Of a stretch of DNA of 5,893 bases, positions 1 to 5,893 are shown piece by piece. The position numbers and the translations under genes were made by a program. The notes under the pieces were generated by a model. That model did not search any database, was not told the DNA's origin, and saw nothing but the letters and a program-made list of their open reading frames with translations. The DNA comes from Ferruginibacter sp. GTDB taxonomy: Bacteria; Bacteroidota; Bacteroidia; Chitinophagales; Chitinophagaceae. Every line of letters begins with the position of its first letter. The first letter of the stretch is position 1. The DNA lies in NCBI GenBank assembly GCA_025352435.1, contig JANXTN010000028.1, positions 1 through 5,893 on the forward strand, in the 5' to 3' direction.

Positions 1-1
1 A

Positions 2-793
2 AGAAATCTCTCCGGCCTATCCACAGATAATATTAAAAAGCTTTACGAGGAACTGGAGTTAAACAATTTTTCTTCAGCCAAATTGCACAGCCCGAAGTGG
101 CACATTAAAGCCAAAGGGATACAGGAGCTGGCAATACTCGAGCAAAAAAAATATGTAAAGGAAATTTTTAAACTTACCAATGATACTAACGAACTTGTAC
201 GTAACGAAGCGCAGTGTGCATTGGTAAATATTTACGGCTACTTTGGCTTACGTTTTTTAAATGTAACAAAATACCCTCTTAGCTGCTGGCAACAGATTCA
301 GCTTCTAAATATTTTAAGAGATGCAAAGCCAAATAATATTGACGCACTTAAAAAGTGGTTGAAATCATCAAATGAGTCTGTCAGAGTATTTGCACTAAAG
401 CTTGCAGCAAATTGTAACTGCTACGATATGTATGAAGATGTCCTGAATTGTTTGCAAAGTAATAGTTTGCATATAAGATCCGGTGCCTTGGCATATTTTA
501 TAAAGCTACCAAGGAAAAACACTGCAGCCCATTTAATAGCTCATTTTAATTTTGATAATAAGGCATACAAGCTTACCATTATAGATGTTCTGAAAGATAT
601 AGGTAACGAAAATGATATAAATTTTTTACTAAAGCAGCTGCATAATAATGATGATGATATAAAAATAGCAGCAGCAAAATCATTAGCCATACTGCATCCC
701 TTGGGTGTTTCATTTTTGCTAACACATTTATTTGCTGATGAAGAACCGTGGAAAGTAATTTTTCGTTATATAGAAAACGAACGTGCTGCATGA
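2..793 (+). CDS. HEAT-repeat protein, C-terminal part (5' end outside the window)
   Basis: The frame is open from the first complete codon at position 2 to the TGA at 791-793, giving 263 residues, so the gene begins upstream. A TTG at 83 could be read as a start, but in-frame protein-like sequence precedes it and it falls inside a helix-rich region, so it is not the true start. The visible part is almost wholly alpha-helical. It shows about five HEAT-like helix pairs (roughly residues 31-78, 94-142, 143-170, 171-200 and 201-240), with the usual pattern of a polar turn, V/I-R, then an Ala/Leu-rich helix (for example NELVRNEAQCAL, ESVRVFALKLA, DDIKIAAAKSLAIL). HEAT solenoids bind proteins and no catalytic motif is visible. 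The stop codon overlaps the start of the glycosyltransferase/transferase gene, which suggests one operon and coupled translation. A scaffold or regulatory role for the synthase is inference. Any N-terminal membrane or signalling domain would lie outside the window. Confidence 0.85.
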   Translation, partial: RNLSGLSTDNIKKLYEELELNNFSSAKLHSPKWHIKAKGIQELAILEQKKYVKEIFKLTNDTNELVRNEAQCALVNIYGYFGLRFLNVTKYPLSCWQQIQLLNILRDAKPNNIDALKKWLKSSNESVRVFALKLAANCNCYDMYEDVLNCLQSNSLHIRSGALAYFIKLPRKNTAAHLIAHFNFDNKAYKLTIIDVLKDIGNENDINFLLKQLHNNDDDIKIAAAKSLAILHPLGVSFLLTHLFADEEPWKVIFRYIENERAA

Positions 794-795
794 TG
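790..795 (+). promoter_or_regulatory. Stop/start overlap linking the HEAT gene and the synthase gene
   Basis: The sequence ATGATG carries two in-frame ATG codons (790 and 793) overlapping the TGA (791-793) of the upstream gene. Initiation at 790 gives a 4-nt ATGA overlap, and at 793 a 1-nt TGATG overlap; both are classic geometries for termination-reinitiation coupling. Upstream there is only an A/G-rich stretch without a clear Shine-Dalgarno core, as is usual in Bacteroidota. A GTG at 748 would extend the protein by 14 residues. It lies inside the HEAT coding sequence, and the extension (polar, with two Cys) precedes the natural short N-terminus, so it is less likely. Confidence 0.7.
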
Positions 796-3700
796 TGGAA
801 AGACAACATAATTGAAATTTTCGGGTATGGCATATTTATCTACTCATTGCTCTTGCTATTTTTTTATTTCTTCATCGCAGTTTATTCTTTAGGTGGCATA
901 AGAGCAAATCTGCGTAAAAACGGTGTTACTGATTTTAGAATTCTTGCTGCATCTACGCAACTGCCAGGCATAAGTATTTTAGCCCCAGCTTATAACGAGT
1001 CCGCAAATATTATTGAGAATGTAAGATCATTGCTGTCCTTACATTATAATGCTTTTGAAGTGATAATTATTAATGACGGCAGCAAAGACAATTCACTTCA
1101 AAAACTGATCAGGAGCTATGACCTTTATAAAACAACCGTCTTTATAAATGAAAAATTAGCTACAAAAAAAATAAGAGGTATTTATAAAAGTAATAATCCT
1201 GTTTTTCACAAGCTCATTGTTGTTGATAAAGAAAATGGTGGCAAAGCCGATGCTTTAAATGTGGGTGTAAATGTTGCCCGCAATCAATACATTGTTTGTA
1301 TAGATGTAGACTGCATTTTGGAGCAAGATGCATTGTTAAAAATGATAAAACCATTTTTGGAAGAGACGGTGGCACCTGTAATTGCGTCAGGCGGTGTTAT
1401 ACGCATTGCCAATGATTGTACCATAGAGAATGGCAAACTTGTAAAAATAAATTTACCCAAAAAGTTTTTGCCTAGAGTACAAACAATTGAATACATCCGT
1501 GCTTTTTTATTGGGCCGCATGGCTTGGAGTAGGTTGAACGGACTGCTGCTAATCTCCGGCGCCTTTGGCATTTTTGACAAAGATATAGTGATAAAATGCG
1601 GGGGCTATAATACAAAAACGGTGGGTGAGGATATGGAGTTGGTTGTAAGAATGAGGCGATATATGCTAGAAAATAAATTACCCTACACAATAACATTTAT
1701 TCCTGATCCATTATGCTGGACTGAAGCACCCAGCAATTATAAAATTTTAGGAAGACAGAGAAACCGCTGGACGAGAGGCACAATAGAAACTTTGTGGTTG
1801 CACAAAAAAATGTTCTTCAATCCTACATACGGGTTGCTGGGAATGGTAAGTTACCCTTACTGGTTTTTCTTTGAGTTTCTTGCTCCTGTAATTGAGTTTA
1901 TAGGATTTTGCATTTGTATAATTTTAGCTTGCTTTGGATTGTTACAATGGCATTCGTTTGTTTTATTGCTTCTTTGTATACTTTCTTTAGGATTTTTGTA
2001 TTCTGTGTTTGCTATCCTTATAGAGGTATTAACTTTTAACCAATACAAGGGTAAAATAGATATTTTAAAACTGGTATTTACTGCATTTTTAGAACCATTT
2101 ATTTTTCATCCTGTTGTTGTTTGGTCGGCAATAAAAGGCAACATCGATTATATTAGAAAAAGACATAGCTGGGGTGACATGACCAGGGTGGGCTTGGGCT
2201 CAACACCGCCTGTAGGTGAATTAATAAGCGAACCGCTGCCGGAAATAGCTTTCATACCTGAAGAGATAATAAATAAAACCCCAGAAAAAAAACCAACAAA
2301 GTTTTTACAAAGTATAAAAGAAGCGGCGGTTTACAGCGTTGTGTTGGTAGTTTTAATGTTGATCGTCAATATTTATGAGTTCATCAGAGAGGCACAACAA
2401 TTTGGCACACAAAAAATGTTTTTTAAAGCAGTAATATATGGGCTTATAAATGATATTTCTTTTTTACTGAACATAGCTGCCGTTCCTGTAATCATCTTCA
2501 TTCTGCTGTTTCAATTAAGTAAAAAAACAGCACGTTTTTTCTTTATTGCATTTTCAACAATATTAATTTTATTACATGCGACGCTCGTAGAATATTTTTT
2601 AAAAGCACTTGTGCCCCTGGGGGCTGATCTTTTTAGTTATTCAATAGCAGATATAAAACAAACTGTTGGCGCAGCGGGGGTTTCTCTTACATTTCTTTGC
2701 AGTATTGTTTTAATGTTGTGTATTGTTATTGCAACGTTTGTCACGGTCCCTAAAAAAATTCAGCTGAGTGCAACGCTCTCTTATTTCATGCTGTTGATGT
2801 TTGGTTTATCAGCAGCTTTTTCCCTTTCATCTGTTGCAAGTAAATATAAACCTGGGCAGGAATTAAGTAATAACATTGCGCTTAATAAATCATACTTTTT
2901 TATCAACAGTTCCTACAGTTATTTTTTTCCTGTTTATGAAAAAATGGATTCAAAGAATAAGACATTAGCATTAACTAACGGCTTTAAATATATTGACGAA
3001 ACTCGTTATCCTTTTTTACATACTGTAGACGTGAATGTTGATGCGATATCTCCATTCTTTAACAAACAAACAGCACCTCCAAATATTGTGTTTATTGTTG
3101 TAGAAGGATTGGGTCGTGCATTTTCGAATAAAGATGCTTACCTCGGCAGCTTTACTCCATTTCTCGATTCGCTTTCAGAAAAAAGTCTTTACTGGAGTAA
3201 TTTTTTGAGTGCAGGCGGAAGAACATTTGCGATGCTGCCCTCCATTTTCGGCTCACTTCCTTATGGCAAAAATGGGTTTACAGAATTGGGCGAACGCATG
3301 CCAAAACACGTATCACTGCTAAGTGTACTAAAACAAAATGGGTATAGCTCTAATTTTTTCTATGGCGGCAATTCATCTTTCGACAATATGGATAAATATC
3401 TGAACATGAGTGGAGCCAACATTTATGACGAGAAAACATTTTCGACAAGCTATCATAAAATGCCGTCAGAAAATGGATTTAGCTGGGGGTATGGCGATGC
3501 CGAAGTATTTGGTAAATGCAATGAAATTAGTGGCAAACAAAAATCGCCTACATGTAATATAATCATGACTTTATCTACCCATAATCCATTTTTAATAAAT
3601 GAGCAGGATAAATATAACGAGCTTTTTGAGACACAAATGCAAACACTACATTTTAAGGATGAACAAAAAATTGAACATCGTCAGTATAAAAATCAATATG

Positions 3701-4263
3701 CTAGTATTTTATATGCTGATAATTCTATCAGGGATTTTATGAAGAATTATTCCCTGCATTCTGATTTCAACAATACAATTTTTATAATTACCGGCGATCA
3801 TTGTATGCCGGAAATTCCAATGGGAACTAAATTAGATCGCTATCATGTCCCATTAATTATTTATTCACCATTATTGAAACGTCCGCAAACATTTAGCGCC
3901 ATGTCTTCCCATTTAGATATTACTCCAAGCTTATTAGCATTCTTATCACATGGGTATAATTTAAAAACCCCCACTCTTGCAACATGGATGGGGCAAGGCC
4001 TTGATACAACATCATCTTTTAGAAATACACAGGCATACCCATTAATACAAACTAAAAATGACCTGGTAGATTATATAATGGATGAGTACATGCTGAATGG
4101 AAACGATCTATATAAAATAACAAATAAAATGGGTCTTGAACCTGTGGATGATGCTAAGAGAAAAGCTAAGCTACAAGATGCTTTTGCAAGATTTAGACAA
4201 AAAAACAATACGATATCATCAGATGCATCTATGGTGCCGGATAGTTTATTAAGAAATAATTAA
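790..4263 (+). CDS. Fused processive family-2 glycosyltransferase and LtaS-like phospho-transferase, 1157 aa
   Basis: Residues 10-33 are a membrane helix. Residues 60-340 form a cytoplasmic GT-A domain with a full processive GT2 motif set: INDGS (D96), NGGKADALN (149-157), DVD (D172, D174, nucleotide-sugar/metal), SGAFG (256-260), GED (D281, likely base) and QRNRW (Q323, R326, W327, the QxxRW signature). Membrane segments follow at about 353-386, 390-414 and 425-448, then a basic stretch and a Pro/Glu-rich linker (about 461-510). The second half has five membrane helices (about 512-530, 555-575, 581-600, 631-651, 657-680) and an extracytoplasmic sulfatase-fold domain (about 763-1060). This keeps the LtaS catalytic set: E772, T812 (nucleophile position, in GGRTFAMLPS), H931 (STHNPF) and D1003-H1004 (TGDH). 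Each half is about the length of a free-standing family member (about 465 and 650 aa). Inferred role: polymerising a surface glycan and adding a phospholipid-derived group, perhaps phosphoethanolamine or phosphoglycerol. Sugar and donor cannot be read from the sequence. Confidence 0.9.
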   Translation: MMWKDNIIEIFGYGIFIYSLLLLFFYFFIAVYSLGGIRANLRKNGVTDFRILAASTQLPGISILAPAYNESANIIENVRSLLSLHYNAFEVIIINDGSKDNSLQKLIRSYDLYKTTVFINEKLATKKIRGIYKSNNPVFHKLIVVDKENGGKADALNVGVNVARNQYIVCIDVDCILEQDALLKMIKPFLEETVAPVIASGGVIRIANDCTIENGKLVKINLPKKFLPRVQTIEYIRAFLLGRMAWSRLNGLLLISGAFGIFDKDIVIKCGGYNTKTVGEDMELVVRMRRYMLENKLPYTITFIPDPLCWTEAPSNYKILGRQRNRWTRGTIETLWLHKKMFFNPTYGLLGMVSYPYWFFFEFLAPVIEFIGFCICIILACFGLLQWHSFVLLLLCILSLGFLYSVFAILIEVLTFNQYKGKIDILKLVFTAFLEPFIFHPVVVWSAIKGNIDYIRKRHSWGDMTRVGLGSTPPVGELISEPLPEIAFIPEEIINKTPEKKPTKFLQSIKEAAVYSVVLVVLMLIVNIYEFIREAQQFGTQKMFFKAVIYGLINDISFLLNIAAVPVIIFILLFQLSKKTARFFFIAFSTILILLHATLVEYFLKALVPLGADLFSYSIADIKQTVGAAGVSLTFLCSIVLMLCIVIATFVTVPKKIQLSATLSYFMLLMFGLSAAFSLSSVASKYKPGQELSNNIALNKSYFFINSSYSYFFPVYEKMDSKNKTLALTNGFKYIDETRYPFLHTVDVNVDAISPFFNKQTAPPNIVFIVVEGLGRAFSNKDAYLGSFTPFLDSLSEKSLYWSNFLSAGGRTFAMLPSIFGSLPYGKNGFTELGERMPKHVSLLSVLKQNGYSSNFFYGGNSSFDNMDKYLNMSGANIYDEKTFSTSYHKMPSENGFSWGYGDAEVFGKCNEISGKQKSPTCNIIMTLSTHNPFLINEQDKYNELFETQMQTLHFKDEQKIEHRQYKNQYASILYADNSIRDFMKNYSLHSDFNNTIFIITGDHCMPEIPMGTKLDRYHVPLIIYSPLLKRPQTFSAMSSHLDITPSLLAFLSHGYNLKTPTLATWMGQGLDTTSSFRNTQAYPLIQTKNDLVDYIMDEYMLNGNDLYKITNKMGLEPVDDAKRKAKLQDAFARFRQKNNTISSDASMVPDSLLRNN
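4260..4263. other. Tail-to-tail overlap of two stop codons (TTAA)
   Basis: The plus-strand synthase gene ends with TAA at 4261-4263. The minus-strand YaiO-type gene ends with TAA on the complement of 4260-4262. The two stops lie in one palindromic TTAA, so the convergent genes overlap by 4 bp and there is no intergenic terminator between them. Any transcription terminator for either gene must lie within the other's coding sequence; I see no convincing GC-rich hairpin with a T-tract there. Confidence 0.9.
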
Positions 4264-5501
4264 AACCTATGGCTTAAGCCCGCAGAAATATTTAATTGAT
4301 TTCCTTTTATTAATGGCCTGAATTCCTGGTTAATCAAACCTGCACCTATCGACATTACATTCCATTTTAAAAATGTATGGTTAAAATCGAAAGAGATTCT
4401 CTTTGAGCGTAGCTTGTTTTGTTTTGTACTGAATTGGATATTTTGATTTGTTTCGTCAGGAGAAATTCCGGAACCTACTGTAACACCTATATAATCATCT
4501 GCACTTTTAAAATAATAACGGGTAGATAAAATATAAGATTGTGAAACATTATATGCTGATGGAGTTAAATATGTTCTCGCTCCAAATAAAAAATTCTTAT
4601 AGTATTTACCAACATAAAGTGTATATATGTTAGTGGCACTTTCAAAATATAAATACCTGATGCCCACTTCAGCTTCAAAACTTTTGGGCATGTTTGCATA
4701 CAAGGATGCACCTGCCCTGTATTTTGGGAATATACCAACATTATCAGAATACCCTACACTTACATAGCTATAGAAAGTTTTACTGATCCGCGGGTATGCA
4801 TCTAATTCTACTTGCATGCCGTTTTTACCAAAGCGATTTGCATAGTTTAATCTAGTTGTTACGGAGCCTAATTTAGTTTGGCGGGTATATGCTAAAGCTG
4901 CCAAGTTCCATGCCTTATCAAACTGTTTATCAAAAGATGAATTTTCATAACTCAGGCTTATTTTATTTATTGCAGTGGCGTCTTTAAGTCTTGAAGCCAA
5001 TGACAATCCAGCTGTATTTCGATTGTTGACTTTTAAAAGCGTGGTAACAACTTTACTCGCTTCCGAATAATTTTTGGCTGCATTTAAAATCTTTGCTTTT
5101 CGTAATAAAAGCGGTTCAGATGCAGGATATACTTCAAGTGCATTATTACAAATTATTAAAGCTTTTGGGTAATGATCGTTCCAATATTCCAGGTCGGCAT
5201 ATGCAACGCTTGCATCTTCACTGATGGGTAAGTTATTTAATACTTTTTCAAAATGAAACCTTGCACTATCGTATTGCTTATTCCAGGTATAAATCCTTCC
5301 TAAAAAAATTTCCACATCCGCATAAGTCGGAGAAATTTGTAAGGCCTGACGGGCATATTCTTTCGCTTTTTCATAATCCTTTTCTTCAAACGCTGCATGC
5401 CGGGCACTTTTAAATAGATCGTCTGAAGAGATAGGGTTTTGTGCAAATGAAAGGAAAGGGGAAAATAGAAAACAAAGTGTTGAAAGAAGTAGTTTTATCA
5501 T
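4260..5501 (-). CDS. TPR and YaiO-type outer-membrane beta-barrel protein, 413 aa
   Basis: The start chosen is the ATG at 5501-5499, because it places a clean signal peptide at the N-terminus: Lys3, a hydrophobic core at about 4-18, and SFA before Gln21 as the likely signal peptidase I site. A TTG 22 codons upstream is open but would bury this signal. Mature residues 26-161 form about four TPR units (26-59, 60-93, 95-127, 128-161; for example KDYEKAKEYARQALQISP and KQYDSARFHFEKVL). Residues about 178-413 are alternating aromatic/polar beta strands typical of the YaiO outer-membrane barrel, and the chain ends in Phe (GLSHRF), as expected of a substrate for outer-membrane barrel insertion. The architecture resembles PgaA and BcsC, in which periplasmic TPRs feed an exopolysaccharide to a barrel. 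In E. coli, yaiO lies near yaiP, a predicted family-2 glycosyltransferase gene, which supports a glycan-related job. An export role is inferred; YaiO's biochemical function is not established to my knowledge. Being on the opposite strand, it needs its own promoter. Confidence 0.88.
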   Translation of the reverse strand: MIKLLLSTLCFLFSPFLSFAQNPISSDDLFKSARHAAFEEKDYEKAKEYARQALQISPTYADVEIFLGRIYTWNKQYDSARFHFEKVLNNLPISEDASVAYADLEYWNDHYPKALIICNNALEVYPASEPLLLRKAKILNAAKNYSEASKVVTTLLKVNNRNTAGLSLASRLKDATAINKISLSYENSSFDKQFDKAWNLAALAYTRQTKLGSVTTRLNYANRFGKNGMQVELDAYPRISKTFYSYVSVGYSDNVGIFPKYRAGASLYANMPKSFEAEVGIRYLYFESATNIYTLYVGKYYKNFLFGARTYLTPSAYNVSQSYILSTRYYFKSADDYIGVTVGSGISPDETNQNIQFSTKQNKLRSKRISFDFNHTFLKWNVMSIGAGLINQEFRPLIKGNQLNISAGLSHRF

Positions 5502-5515
5502 AAAATGAAAACGTA

Positions 5516-5550
5516 CGAAGATAAATAATATTTCACTGTTTACTAATAAA
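5516..5550 (-). promoter_or_regulatory. Candidate Bacteroidota-type promoter for the YaiO-like gene
   Basis: Read on the minus strand, TATCTTCG (complement of 5516-5523) matches five of the six fixed positions of the Bacteroidota -7 element TAnnTTTG. A weak -33 candidate, TTTA (complement of 5547-5550), lies 23 bp upstream, at the long end of the accepted spacing. Transcription would begin roughly 10 nt before the ATG at 5501, giving a very short leader with no Shine-Dalgarno sequence. This is a pattern match in A+T-rich DNA, so chance is a real possibility. Confidence 0.3.
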
Positions 5551-5652
5551 CCTTGAGAAATAATCAACCGAAAAAGATTACTTTGTCGGAACTTTTTTAG
5601 TAGCTTGTTTAGAGTCGGTATATATTAATTAAGCATATTTTAACGTACTTCA

Positions 5653-5671
5653 GATTGTAAAAATTATAATC
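5653..5671. repeat. Small A+T-rich inverted repeat in the divergent intergenic region
   Basis: GATTGTAA (5653-5660) and TTATAATC (5664-5671) are inverted copies separated by AAA, with one mismatch that would be a G-U pair in RNA. It lies 56 bp before the EamA-type start and about 150 bp before the YaiO-type start on the other strand, and is followed by CTTTTAAA. It could be an operator for either divergent gene. It is too A+T-rich to be a convincing terminator, and no gene ends just before it. No clear promoter for the EamA-type gene was found in this region. Nothing else in 5502-5727 looks coding. Confidence 0.3.
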
Positions 5672-5727
5672 TTTTAAACAGTCGGATTTTTACTAGGAAA
5701 ATATTTTTCACTTTTAATGTTAATGTC

Positions 5728-5893
5728 ATGTGGTGGATCTACGCTTTACTATCAGCCTTATTTGCATCTCTTACAGCAATTTTTGCAAAGATTGGAATCA
5801 CGGGTGTAAACTCAAACTTAGCTACAGCCATACGCACGATCATTATTTTGTTTGTTGCGTGGGGGATTGTGTTGGCTCGAGGTGAAGAAAAAG
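5728..5893 (+). CDS. EamA/DMT-family transporter, N-terminal part (3' end outside the window)
   Basis: The ATG at 5728 opens a frame of 55 complete codons running off the window. The protein starts MWWIYALLSALFASLTAIFA and has two hydrophobic helices (about residues 4-22 and 33-51) separated by a short polar segment containing KIGITGVNSNLATAIRT. This arrangement, with Ala/Ser-rich helix 1, a conserved KIG and the N-x-ATAIRT segment, is what I recognise from EamA (drug/metabolite transporter superfamily) proteins, particularly the half-size ones of about 140 residues. Whether this copy is half-size (about 4-5 helices) or full-size (10) cannot be seen. Nearby upstream ATGs at 5717 and 5723 are out of frame. 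The gene is divergent from the YaiO-type gene, and nothing in the sequence ties it to the glycan genes. The substrate is unknown. Confidence 0.75.
   Translation, partial: MWWIYALLSALFASLTAIFAKIGITGVNSNLATAIRTIIILFVAWGIVLARGEEK

Noticed and set aside
579..833. Minus-strand open frame opposite the HEAT gene and the start of the synthase gene
   Set aside because: It lies opposite two well-supported genes, has a low-complexity composition (runs of Leu, His and Tyr), and shows no recognisable domain; it is a shadow frame.
1284..2048. Three short minus-strand open frames inside the glycosyltransferase region
   Set aside because: They are antisense to conserved GT2 motifs and membrane helices and have no domain or independent start signal; they are shadow frames.
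2285..2292. A run of eight A residues in the interdomain linker, considered as a sequencing error that fused two genes or as a slippage site
   Set aside because: Removing or adding one A gives early stops after the run, and the downstream half would have no ATG before its first membrane helix, so an artefactual fusion is unlikely. Eight-A runs also occur at 144-151 and 1164-1171, so the tract is not special in this A+T-rich DNA.
4221..4230. Palindrome AGATGCATCT, with an A7 tract at 4199-4205, considered as a terminator for the minus-strand gene
   Set aside because: The palindrome has no loop of useful size and the tract is separated from it by about 15 nt; the stability expected of an intrinsic terminator is lacking.
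4271..4280. Perfect palindrome GGCTTAAGCC near the convergent stops, considered as a terminator
   Set aside because: It can form only a 3-bp stem with a 4-nt loop, has no adjacent T-tract, and encodes the conserved C-terminal end of the barrel protein.
5585..5685. Three GTCGG pentamers (5585, 5614, 5681) in the intergenic region
   Set aside because: The repeats are too short, unevenly spaced and without extended flanking identity, so chance is sufficient explanation.
5702..5709. TATTTTTC as a -7 element for the EamA-type gene
   Set aside because: It matches TAnnTTTG partly, but no TTG or TTTG lies at the expected upstream distance, and such T-rich words are common here.

Overview
The window looks like chromosomal DNA from a Bacteroidota bacterium, probably of the Chitinophagales/Sphingobacteriales type. 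The reasons are the A+T-rich composition (about two thirds A+T by eye), the absence of clear Shine-Dalgarno sequences before the starts, a candidate promoter of the Bacteroidota TAnnTTTG type, and the protein types present. The organism assignment is an inference from style and was not confirmed by a database search.

Layout: (1) 2-793 (+) is the C-terminal part of a HEAT-repeat protein whose start lies before the window. (2) 790-4263 (+) overlaps its stop codon and encodes a 1157-residue two-part membrane protein. Its N-terminal half is a complete processive family-2 glycosyltransferase of the PgaC/BcsA/HasA type. Its C-terminal half is a complete LtaS-like alkaline-phosphatase-superfamily transferase, with five membrane segments and an extracytoplasmic catalytic domain. 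(3) 4260-5501 (-) is a convergent gene sharing the TTAA at the stop codons. It encodes a secreted TPR plus YaiO-type outer-membrane beta-barrel protein. (4) 5502-5727 is a divergent intergenic region with one candidate promoter and one small inverted repeat. (5) 5728 to the window end (+) is the start of an EamA/DMT-type transporter, apparently unrelated.

Taken together, genes 1-3 look like an exopolysaccharide or cell-surface glycan machine. The glycosyltransferase would polymerise and extrude a glycan through the inner membrane. The fused phospho-transferase would decorate it on the periplasmic side with a phospholipid head group. The TPR/YaiO barrel would provide the outer-membrane exit, comparable to PgaA or BcsC. 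The HEAT protein is translationally linked to the synthase and may be a scaffold or regulator. The fusion of polymerase and decorating enzyme into one chain is the most notable feature. The pathway assignment, glycan identity and transferred group are inferences.
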